37,508 bases of DNA from CAZLFA01 sp964558665 (lineage in GTDB: Bacteria; Desulfobacterota; Syntrophia; Syntrophales; PHBD01). The number at the start of each line of letters is the position of its first letter. The first letter of the stretch is position 1. Made by a program: the position numbers and the translations under genes. A model generated the notes under the pieces. That model searched no databases. It saw nothing but the letters and a program-made list of their open reading frames with translations, and was not told where the DNA came from. This document shows positions 30,893 through 37,508 of this stretch, piece after piece. The stretch covers positions 1-37,508 of the forward strand of contig CAZLFA010000040.1 in assembly GCA_964558665.1 (NCBI GenBank). The letters are read 5' to 3'.

Positions 30893-32785
30893 GTGGTGTT
30901 TAATATAAATGATCTGGACTGGGAAAAGAAGGTGGTTGAACCGGACGTTGTTCTCGCCAAGATTGAGCCGGGAATGAGCATCTTTCTGGGAACAGGAGTT
31001 GCGGAACCTAGAACACTTGTAAAGCGCCTGATGTCATCAGATATGATCAACCTCCACGATCTCGAACTTGTTCAACTGGTAAGCCTGGGTGACGCCATCT
31101 CTTTCAGCAACCAATCAAACCGGCGGAAATTGAGACTTAAGACCTTTTTTTCCGGATGGGTGGCTGACGATGCAATCAGATCAGGCTCTATAGATCTCAT
31201 CCCCACCCGGTTCTGCCGTATACCGAAACTCATCGAACTGGGTGTGATCAGGATCGATGTATCGTTTATTCAGATTACGCCGCCTGACAGGGCAGGCTAC
31301 TCAAGCCTGGGAGTCTCAGTAGATATTGCAAAGCATGCCATGGAAAAGTCCGCCATTGTTGTCGGCGAGATCAATGACCAGGTACCGCGCACCATGGGCA
31401 ACACCTTTGTTCATGTGAGTGAGTTCGATTATCTGATCAAGGCCACAGAGCCGCCGATATATTTTCCGCGCTGGCCTACGACTGACGTATTTGACCGGCT
31501 TGCGGCAAATGTTGCATCGGTTGTGGAAGACGGCAGTTGCATAGCTTTTTACTCAGGATCTCTTTTCGAATCACTGGGCAGACATTTAAGCAACAAGCGC
31601 GATCTGGGCATTCATTCTCTCTTTTTCACAGATTCACTTATGGATCTGGTGAAGTCCGGTGCTGTTACAAACAAGAAGAAGGCCAACTTCCCGGGAAAGT
31701 CGGTTATTGCTTATGCACAGGGCACTCCCGAGTTAATGAAATGGCTCCACAGAAACCCTCTTGTAGAATTTCAGGGAATTGACGTCGTCGCGGATCAGGC
31801 CAGAATCAGAATGAATGACAAAATGATTGCCATATTGCCTGCTCGCAAGGTGGATCTTACGGGAGGTGTTGCTTTAAGCGCCGGGAAAACCAATGTAACA
31901 GCTACCCCTGGACAGGCGCAGGAGATATTTGCCGGTGCACAGCAATCAAATGGAGGAAGAACCATCTTTGCTCTTTTCAGCCGCAATGCCAAGGGTGAGC
32001 CCAACATTCTGCTTTCCATAAATGACTACCCGAACCAGTTCATTAATCGAGAATCTCTCGATCTCATTATAACCGAGTACGGAATAGCGTCTATGACAGG
32101 GCGTTCCGTGAGAGAAAGGGCGCAGGCCCTGATAGATATAGCCCACCCTGATGACCGCGTCGAACTCATACGCCAGGCAAAAGAGGCGAAGATCATTTAC
32201 GCCGATCAGATATATATTTCCGACTCCGGAGCCCTCTATCCGGAATTCATAACAACAACTCATTCTCTTAAGGACGGTCTGAATGTAAAATTCAGGGCCA
32301 TCAAACCCTCCGACGAAGAAGAGATGCGCAGACTGTTTTACCGTTTTTCCGACACTGCCGTCTACTATCGCTACTTCAGTTCCATTAAAGCCATGCCGCA
32401 TGAAAAAATGCAGGAGTACGTGAATGTAGACTACAGGAGGTTTATGTCCATTGTCGGTGTCATAGAAGAGGCGGGAGTCGAGAAAATCATTGCGGAAGGG
32501 CGTTATGTCAGGCATCAGGATCGCCCTATGTACGCCGATACGGCCTTTGTAGTCGATGATAACTATCAAGGCAAAGGGATTGCATCATTTCTTTTCAATC
32601 TTCTAGCTAAGACCGCCAGAGAGCAAGGGATACAGACATTCACCGCCGACGTACTTGCCGACAACAAGCCGATGCTCAAAGTATTCGAAAAATCCAAGCT
32701 GCCGATGAGGGCGGTGATGGAATACGGCATTTACAATCTGACCATGCCTCTGAACATAGAAGATGGAAAGACAACAGGGAACTGA
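30893..32785 (+). CDS. Acyl-CoA hydrolase/CoA-transferase fused to a GNAT acetyltransferase domain
   Basis: A 630-residue fusion. Residues about 20-425 are an acetyl-CoA hydrolase/4-hydroxybutyrate-type CoA-transferase: IEPGMSIFLGTGVAEPRTLV, then ITPPDRAGYSSLGVSVD, GTPELMKWLHRNP, RESLDLIITEYGIASMTGRS and RAQALIDIAHPDDR. A linker leads to a GNAT domain (about 450-610) with the acetyl-CoA loop FVVDDNYQGKGIASFLFNLL. The first half moves CoA between carboxylic acids; the second could acylate a protein Lys or another amine. This fusion is known in Desulfobacterota and other anaerobes, but its role is open. Two GTG starts are possible (30893, 30896), both downstream of GGAGG (30883-30887); an ATG at 30881 lacks a ribosome site. 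The next gene follows 4 bases after the stop. Confidence 0.9.
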   Translation: MVFNINDLDWEKKVVEPDVVLAKIEPGMSIFLGTGVAEPRTLVKRLMSSDMINLHDLELVQLVSLGDAISFSNQSNRRKLRLKTFFSGWVADDAIRSGSIDLIPTRFCRIPKLIELGVIRIDVSFIQITPPDRAGYSSLGVSVDIAKHAMEKSAIVVGEINDQVPRTMGNTFVHVSEFDYLIKATEPPIYFPRWPTTDVFDRLAANVASVVEDGSCIAFYSGSLFESLGRHLSNKRDLGIHSLFFTDSLMDLVKSGAVTNKKKANFPGKSVIAYAQGTPELMKWLHRNPLVEFQGIDVVADQARIRMNDKMIAILPARKVDLTGGVALSAGKTNVTATPGQAQEIFAGAQQSNGGRTIFALFSRNAKGEPNILLSINDYPNQFINRESLDLIITEYGIASMTGRSVRERAQALIDIAHPDDRVELIRQAKEAKIIYADQIYISDSGALYPEFITTTHSLKDGLNVKFRAIKPSDEEEMRRLFYRFSDTAVYYRYFSSIKAMPHEKMQEYVNVDYRRFMSIVGVIEEAGVEKIIAEGRYVRHQDRPMYADTAFVVDDNYQGKGIASFLFNLLAKTAREQGIQTFTADVLADNKPMLKVFEKSKLPMRAVMEYGIYNLTMPLNIEDGKTTGN

Positions 32786-32789
32786 TAAA

Positions 32790-33578
32790 ATGTTTTTTTT
32801 TAAAAAGTTTATCACTCCGCTTTTCTATCCCTTCTCAGTCATAATATTGCTGCTTTTAACGAGCATGGCACTGCTATGGTTCACCAGAAAGCAAAAAGCG
32901 GGAAAGATCATTATTACTTCAGCAGCATGCCTGCTTGTAATCCTGAGTTATGACTATGTTCCCGATCTGCTTCTTGCTCCTCTGGAGAATCGTTACCCCA
33001 CATTTTCTACAGGCAAGACAGCAAATCCGATACCTCCGGTGAAATGGATCGTTGTACTGGGTGGGGGATATACTAATGATCCCGTTCGCCCGCCGACGGA
33101 TCAGTTGTTTTCTGCATCACTGAAGAGGATTGCCGAAGGCATTCGCATCCACAACAGTATGCCGGGAAGCAGGCTTGTTCTATCCGGTGGACCTGTTTAT
33201 TATTCCGAACCCGAAGCGAAGATCATGTTGAAGGTTACAAAAATTCTGGGCATCGACGAAAAAAACATTATATTGGAAACATTATCAAGAGACACAGAGG
33301 AACAGGCTTTAAATATAAAAAAGCTTGTGGGAAAAGACCGTTTTATTCTGGTAACTTCGGCATATCATATGCCCCGCTCCATCCGAACCTTCAATAGTTA
33401 TGATTTGTCACCAATCGCTGCACCGATTGACAGATTGGTAAAGAAGAATGACGGCGATTTTACCCCCCATGATTTCTACCCTTCTTCCCAGGGCATAAAT
33501 AAGGCATCTATCGCAATTCACGAGTATCTGGGACTGGCATGGCTCTGGCTTAAAACAAATATCATATCAACTCCATAA
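32790..33578 (+). CDS. YdcF/ElyC-like DUF218 membrane protein
   Basis: A 262-residue protein with two N-terminal transmembrane helices (residues about 10-32 and 40-58) and a periplasmic DUF218 domain. The domain shows WIVVLGGGYTNDPVRP, SRLVLSGGPVYYSEPEAKIM, TLSRDTEEQALNIKKLVG and FILVTSAYHMPRSIRTF. The architecture is that of E. coli ElyC/YdcF, linked to lipid-carrier and peptidoglycan homeostasis. The start at ATG 32790 has AGGGAA upstream; an in-frame ATG at 32763 lies inside the preceding gene. It is probably co-transcribed with the CoA-transferase/GNAT gene. After its stop there is a small hairpin near 33584-33600 without a good T-run. Confidence 0.87.
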   Translation: MFFFKKFITPLFYPFSVIILLLLTSMALLWFTRKQKAGKIIITSAACLLVILSYDYVPDLLLAPLENRYPTFSTGKTANPIPPVKWIVVLGGGYTNDPVRPPTDQLFSASLKRIAEGIRIHNSMPGSRLVLSGGPVYYSEPEAKIMLKVTKILGIDEKNIILETLSRDTEEQALNIKKLVGKDRFILVTSAYHMPRSIRTFNSYDLSPIAAPIDRLVKKNDGDFTPHDFYPSSQGINKASIAIHEYLGLAWLWLKTNIISTP

Positions 33579-33732
33579 GAAGAGAAGATTAATTATCTTC
33601 ATATTTAACTATTGGGTAAATATTTGTAAAAACCCTTGAAGTCCGGCATTTTAAATGTTAGAAATTCGCCCCACCCGGTAAAGCGTTTTGCATTACGGTC
33701 ATTTGGTTATTGACACTATGAGGAGATATAAT

Positions 33733-35460
33733 ATGAAGAGATCACACATTGCGGTAGCGGTATTTATCATAATTTGCACGTTTGCAGGCATGCTGTGGGC
33801 AAAGGATACTAAAAGTGTTGCAATTTTGCCTTTCACCATCAACAGCAGCGACAATATAGACTGGGCACAACAGGCAACAGTAACGATGCTCGACTCCCGT
33901 CTTTCATCCAACAGCAAAATCGGGGTTATTGCCAGAGATAAGGTCTCTGAAGCTGTAAAAGGTAAAAAAACTTTTTCAGAAGCAGACATTTACACCTTGG
34001 GGAAAAAGTTGAACGCCGACTATGTCGTCTGGGGAAGCATATCCAAAATAGGAAACAATCTAAGCATTGACGGAAAACTCACAGACATAAAGGCCTATAA
34101 ACCGGCAGTGGGTTTTTCCGCCATCAGCCATGGCTACGATGAAATGATCCCTAAAATAAATGATTTTGCTCAGAAGATAAATGACAGTATTATGGGTATA
34201 TCCACGGCAGCGCCGGCTATGGTATCCGCGCCGGTCGTTTCATCAGCACCGGCATCTCCGCAGGCTTCAACAGCTTCAGCGCCGGCACGTGAATCTGAAA
34301 TAATTGCAGGAATCAGAAAAAATCCCAAGGGTACATATACGGCAGCTCTCAACCCGGATTTTATAAATGCATATCAGCCGGTTGATCGCAAGGGATTTTG
34401 GATGAGCGAAAGCATTCCTACCGAGATTCGCGGCATGGATGTCGGCGATGTTAACGGAGACGGCCTGAATGAAATTGTTACCATAGACAGGAACTCCATC
34501 CGTATCTGGCAGAAGAAAGGTAAAGATTTCCGGATGCTTCAGAAAATAGCCGGCAAGTCTTATAATGACTACTATTCAGTAGACGTTGCCGATATTAAAA
34601 AAACCGGCGTCAAACAGATTTATGTCACCAATCTGGGTGCGAACAATCAGCCGCTTTCCTTTGTCATCGAATGGAAGGATGGGAAGTTTGTGGAAACATC
34701 CACCAAACTGCCATGGTTTATACGTGTTGTTAACACATCAACGGGCCAGAAATTACTTGGTCAGAGACTCGGGATAGTAAGACCATTCGACAGCCCTATT
34801 CATGAGATTGTATGGGAAGATGGTAAATTCAAGGAAGGAACCAAAATGAAAATACCTCAGGGGCTCCCTGTTTACAATTTTGCAATGGACATTCTGGATG
34901 TCGGCGGCAGTGAGAAAATCATCGCCATTAACAGCGACGACTATCTATGTTTTTATGAACCGACGGATAAACCTTTAGAAAGACTTCAGACGTTCGGAGG
35001 GCCGAGCGAACTACTATACAGAAGCGACGACATCTTTGGTGGAAACAATCTTTATGTAGAATATACGGGGCAGGAATACGACGGGGCGGCGTATGAAGAA
35101 AACAGAACTTTCATAAACATAAGAATGCTGACTCATGATTTCGGCAAAAGGGGCAAAAAAGAAATTCTTGTTGTCAGAAACGGTGCTCCCGGTGGCAGGT
35201 TGCTGAAAAAAGTGAAAGTATTCACGAGCAGCGAGATATTTGATCTTGAATGGGATGGCCTCGGTATGGTGGAGAATTGGCGCACAAAAAAGATTAACGG
35301 CGCCGTAGCAGATATCCAGTTCAAGGATGTGGACAATGACGGGGATGCCGAAATAGTTATAGCTCTCATCATGTCATCGGGAAAAATGATGGGAGAAAGG
35401 AGTGTCATTGTAGCTTATAAGATGACAGTATCCCAGCCGGCGACTCAACCGGGCAAGTAA
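33733..35460 (+). CDS. Exported protein: TolB/CsgG-like N-terminal domain plus FG-GAP/VCBS repeats
   Basis: A 575-residue exported protein. The signal peptide ends near residue 23 (FAGMLWAKD). Residues about 25-155 match the TolB-N/CsgG-like nucleoside-fold domain: SVAILPFTINSSDNIDWAQQ, then SKIGVIARDKVSEAV and KKLNADYVVWGSISKIGNNL. An Ala/Pro/Ser-rich linker (about 158-190) precedes FG-GAP-type beta-propeller repeats: GMDVGDVNGDGLNEIVTIDR, VADIKKTGVKQIYVTNLG and FKDVDNDGDAEIVIALIM, with Asp-rich calcium-binding-like loops. Start 33733 has AGGAG 7 bases upstream and begins at the signal peptide; the frame is open upstream from 33688 without a ribosome site. It may be a periplasmic or outer-membrane-associated sensor or scaffold; this is not established. 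Confidence 0.82.
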   Translation: MKRSHIAVAVFIIICTFAGMLWAKDTKSVAILPFTINSSDNIDWAQQATVTMLDSRLSSNSKIGVIARDKVSEAVKGKKTFSEADIYTLGKKLNADYVVWGSISKIGNNLSIDGKLTDIKAYKPAVGFSAISHGYDEMIPKINDFAQKINDSIMGISTAAPAMVSAPVVSSAPASPQASTASAPARESEIIAGIRKNPKGTYTAALNPDFINAYQPVDRKGFWMSESIPTEIRGMDVGDVNGDGLNEIVTIDRNSIRIWQKKGKDFRMLQKIAGKSYNDYYSVDVADIKKTGVKQIYVTNLGANNQPLSFVIEWKDGKFVETSTKLPWFIRVVNTSTGQKLLGQRLGIVRPFDSPIHEIVWEDGKFKEGTKMKIPQGLPVYNFAMDILDVGGSEKIIAINSDDYLCFYEPTDKPLERLQTFGGPSELLYRSDDIFGGNNLYVEYTGQEYDGAAYEENRTFINIRMLTHDFGKRGKKEILVVRNGAPGGRLLKKVKVFTSSEIFDLEWDGLGMVENWRTKKINGAVADIQFKDVDNDGDAEIVIALIMSSGKMMGERSVIVAYKMTVSQPATQPGK

Positions 35461-35466
35461 TAGATG

Positions 35467-35495
35467 TTGACTTTTATAAGCAAGTAATATAGCAA
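35467..35495 (+). promoter_or_regulatory. Possible promoter of the tRNA-Met gene
   Basis: TTGACT (35467-35472) is followed by TAGCAA (35490-35495) after 17 bases, or TATAGC at shorter spacing. The -10 is weak. Support is mainly its position 24-50 bases before the tRNA. Confidence 0.35.
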
Positions 35496-35518
35496 ATACC
35501 GATTTCTCACGTGCGCGA

Positions 35519-35595
35519 GGCGGTGTAGCTCAGCCGGTTAGAGCATACGGCTCATATCCGTAGTGTCCGGGGTTCAAGTCCCTGCACCGCCACCA
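35519..35595 (+). tRNA. tRNA-Met (anticodon CAT), 3' CCA encoded
   Basis: A 77-nt cloverleaf. The acceptor stem GGCGGTG pairs with CACCGCC, the D arm has AGCTCAGCCGGTTAGAGC, the anticodon stem is TACGG/CCGTA around CTCATAT (anticodon CAT), and the T arm is CGGGG/CCCTG around TTCAAGT. Discriminator A is followed by CCA. The elongator tRNA-Met is most likely: the acceptor stem is fully paired at 1-72, unlike initiator tRNA. A tRNA-Ile with lysidine-modified CAT is the alternative, to be decided by identity elements. Confidence 0.93.
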
Positions 35596-35604
35596 TATAA
35601 TCCC

Positions 35605-35636
35605 AAAGCCCGGCGTATTAAACTGCCGGGCTTTTT
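35605..35636 (+). terminator. Rho-independent terminator of tRNA-Met
   Basis: AAAGCCCGGC (35605-35614) pairs with GCCGGGCTTTTT (35625-35636) around a 10-base loop, ending in a T-run. It starts 9 bases after the tRNA CCA. Confidence 0.9.
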
Positions 35637-35654
35637 GATTTGCCTTCCAATATC

Positions 35655-36518
35655 ATGGCTGAATATCTATCAATACTTTCTGACAAGAACGCCTTCATCA
35701 ACCAAGCTATAGATAAGTTGGGGGCCTACCCTTCGGATTTTCAAGCCAAGGCAGCTTTGAATGAAGAATCTCATGCGCCTGACCAAAAATATCAGACAGC
35801 GGGAGTCATCCTTCTGCTTACCTGCAAACAGTCTGATAGTTTAAACGATAATGGCGAATTCAATTTTTCATTGATCAAGAGATCATCAAAGGTTTCCCAA
35901 CCAGGTGATCTTAGCTGCCCGGGAGGAATGCTTCATCCATTGCTTGATCCTTTACTACGTCCGTTTTTTTCAGCTTCCTTCCTGCCGATTATGAGAGATA
36001 AAGCTTACTTACATGCGAAGGCAAGGGATTCAGAAACCTTTCACCTGATTACTCTTTATCTGGCCAATGCCCTTCGTGAATCCTGGGAAGAGATCAGCCT
36101 GAATCCTTTGCAAGTTACTTTTATCGGCCCTCTTCCGACACATCCGCTGATACTTTTCAGAAGAATTATTTTCCCTCTCGCCGGCATAATAAAAAGTCCG
36201 CAGAAAATCAGCACAAATGAAGAAGTGGAACGGATTGTGGAAATACCTCTGAAATCATTTTATAATGAGGCATGCTTCAGAAGATACCTCATCGAGTATA
36301 AATTAACGAACACGGGGGGCGTTAGCGAATTTCTAGAGTTCCCCTGTCTGATCCAGAAAAACGACCATGGTGATGAAGACGTACTATGGGGTGCCACTTT
36401 TAATATTATAATAAGTTTTCTGAAGATTGTGCTCGATTACCAACTCCCTAACTGGCAATCGCAGGAAATAATAAGAAGAACCCTCCCCGATAACTATATA
36501 ACCGGAAACAGCAGATGA
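35655..36518 (+). CDS. Nudix hydrolase with an insertion in the Nudix box
   Basis: A 287-residue cytoplasmic protein. The conserved entry LLTCKQSDSL and SQPGDLSCPGGMLHP (about residues 88-102) resembles the CoA-pyrophosphatase subfamily (NudL/NUDT7), with SQPG and PGG motifs. The Nudix box core is ALRESWEEISLNP (about 144-156), but about 40 residues separate it from the usual GG, where the standard box spaces them by about 13. Human NUDT19, also acting on CoA esters, has an insertion at a comparable place, so CoA or acyl-CoA pyrophosphohydrolysis is plausible. The start at ATG 35655 lacks a clear ribosome site; an in-frame TTG at 35640 is the alternative. No promoter is obvious, so weak read-through past the terminator is possible. 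Confidence 0.75.
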   Translation: MAEYLSILSDKNAFINQAIDKLGAYPSDFQAKAALNEESHAPDQKYQTAGVILLLTCKQSDSLNDNGEFNFSLIKRSSKVSQPGDLSCPGGMLHPLLDPLLRPFFSASFLPIMRDKAYLHAKARDSETFHLITLYLANALRESWEEISLNPLQVTFIGPLPTHPLILFRRIIFPLAGIIKSPQKISTNEEVERIVEIPLKSFYNEACFRRYLIEYKLTNTGGVSEFLEFPCLIQKNDHGDEDVLWGATFNIIISFLKIVLDYQLPNWQSQEIIRRTLPDNYITGNSR

Positions 36519-36582
36519 GAAACGCTGCTGCCTGCTGCGGCATTGTATTGAAGCATAAGGAATCTAAGGAGACTGTATATAC

Positions 36583-37251
36583 TTGAAAATCGCAATATCT
36601 CCGCCAAGGGCAACCATATTTGATTTTGACGGCACTCTTGCAAAAATCAATCTTGATTTTGCCATGATGAAAAGAGAAGTGGTTTCTCTGTCATCAAAAT
36701 ATAATATTCAAACAAGAGATATTGAACACCTTCATATCCTGGAATTTATTGATGCCGGGCAATCTTTCCTTTCTTGCGAAGATAGGGCGAAAGCGGATCG
36801 CTTCTTTATCGATGCTCACCGACTAATTGCCTCCATTGAAATTGACGCCGCTGAAGACGGATCTCTTTTTGGCGGGACCAGGAGGCTGTTGAAATCACTC
36901 AAAAGTCGGAACATTAAAGTAGGAGTGATAACCAGAAACTGCCATGCAGCCGTAACCAGAATATTTCCTGATATTCTTGAGTACTGCGATGCTTTTATAT
37001 CCAGGGAATATACCAGCCGTGTCAAACCACATCCGGAACATCTCAGAGTCATCATGGAGATGATTGCAGCAACTCCTGAAAATTCATTCATGATCGGAGA
37101 CCATCCCATCGACATAAAAACAGGGAAGAACGCCGGTTTGTTCACTGTCGGGGTTCTTACCGGCAATTCCTCTGAGCGCGATCTTATTAATGCCGGGGCT
37201 GATCTGATCATTGATTCAGCAATGGCTCTGCTTACGATTATCCCCGGATGA
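36583..37251 (+). CDS. HAD-family hydrolase, phosphoglycolate-phosphatase-like
   Basis: A 222-residue cytoplasmic phosphatase of the haloacid dehalogenase superfamily. Motif I is TIFDFDGTLAK (nucleophile Asp near residue 14), motif II falls in VGVITRNCH, motif III in RVKPHPEHL (conserved Lys) and motif IV is MIGDHPIDIKTGKNAGLFTV (acidic pair within DHPID). A helical cap lies between residues about 20 and 90. The substrate is unknown; small phosphomonoesters are typical. It starts with TTG at 36583, with GGAG about 11 bases upstream; there is no better in-frame start before motif I. It follows the Nudix gene by 64 bases and ends 4 bases before the second MITE copy. Confidence 0.85.
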   Translation: MKIAISPPRATIFDFDGTLAKINLDFAMMKREVVSLSSKYNIQTRDIEHLHILEFIDAGQSFLSCEDRAKADRFFIDAHRLIASIEIDAAEDGSLFGGTRRLLKSLKSRNIKVGVITRNCHAAVTRIFPDILEYCDAFISREYTSRVKPHPEHLRVIMEMIAATPENSFMIGDHPIDIKTGKNAGLFTVGVLTGNSSERDLINAGADLIIDSAMALLTIIPG

Positions 37252-37255
37252 TTTG

Positions 37256-37430
37256 AACCCAGATTTCACAATAGAACATATAGGCACTTGGATAAGTGAA
37301 AACTATCCTGGTCAAAGGGGTTTTCAGACGGCGAATTAAATATTTTTCTTGTGAAAAATATTCTGAGCCGCGGAAAGCCTCTTTGACCAGGATGCCAAAG
37401 GGTATTACTTTTTATCGCGTAATCTGGGTT
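37256..37430 (-). mobile_element. MITE-like element, copy 2 (175 bp, inverted relative to copy 1)
   Basis: Its reverse complement aligns end to end with 13408-13583, with about 15 differences by hand count. The terminal repeats have drifted (AACCCAGATT at one end, AATCTGGGTT at the other), but the internal 10-bp hairpin is intact. The outer pair is even better matched than in copy 1 (ATCCTGGTCAAAG/CTTTGACCAGGAT). No clear target duplication is seen. The remaining 78 bases to the window end show nothing I can name. Confidence 0.85.
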
Positions 37431-37508
37431 ATATGCATGCCCATCCTGAGCAGCTTAGCCCATCTTCCGCAGTTGGAAAATGTGAAAGAGGTAATATCAG
37501 CTAGTTAC

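Noticed and set aside
33710..33715. TTGACA just before the FG-GAP protein gene
   Set aside because: Only 18 bases from the start codon, so a -10 and leader would not fit.

Overview
The window is a chromosomal segment of an anaerobic, Gram-negative, probably flagellated bacterium. The gene content (phenylacetate-CoA ligase with an ACT protein, a BKACE-type beta-keto acid cleavage enzyme, a CoA-transferase/GNAT fusion, a PduO-type corrinoid adenosyltransferase, BamD, an autotransporter) fits Desulfobacterota, perhaps a Syntrophales-like lineage. This placement is inferred from family content; no rRNA is present.

Region 1 (1-4906) looks like the variable end of a type VI secretion cargo locus. 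It holds the 3' end of a VgrG-like spike gene, a LysM plus lysozyme-like effector candidate, and two exported proteins that are candidate immunity factors. The two immunity genes begin with the same 40-nt sequence. Between them lies a gene-less copy of the effector's C-terminal tail, the footprint of a displaced or duplicated effector. A third exported-protein gene is split by a frameshift at a C6 run. Region 2 (4982-12113, all minus strand) has an FGGY sugar kinase, a hotdog thioesterase, a large autotransporter with its own promoter, then, behind a terminator, a fused ketopantoate-reductase-like/BKACE protein. A nitronate-monooxygenase-like gene is divergent from it.

Region 3 (13343-17345) contains a 176-bp MITE-like element whose second copy lies in inverted orientation at 37256-37430. 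It continues with a TPM-domain/nucleotidyltransferase-like/LemA operon with a good sigma70 promoter, and three small minus-strand genes, one FlaG-like. Upstream of those three is a near-consensus sigma28 (FliA) promoter. Region 4 (17346-26690) has a secreted glycosidase-like protein, an APH-like/P-loop kinase fusion, bamD, a translationally coupled MTA-phosphorylase-family/PduO pair, a minus-strand operon of paaK, a two-ACT protein and an unknown internally repeated cysteine protein, and purB.

Region 5 (26801-37508) is mostly housekeeping: nadB, tsaD-DUF2062-rsmA (overlapping genes), a CoA-transferase/GNAT fusion behind a near-consensus promoter, a YdcF/ElyC-like protein, a secreted TolB/CsgG-like plus FG-GAP protein, tRNA-Met(CAT) with terminator, an insertion-containing Nudix hydrolase and a HAD phosphatase. 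The window ends just past the second MITE copy.

The most interesting items are the effector/immunity footprint, the paired hairpin MITEs, the sigma28-driven small-gene cluster, the reductase-BKACE fusion and the cysteine-repeat protein next to paaK.
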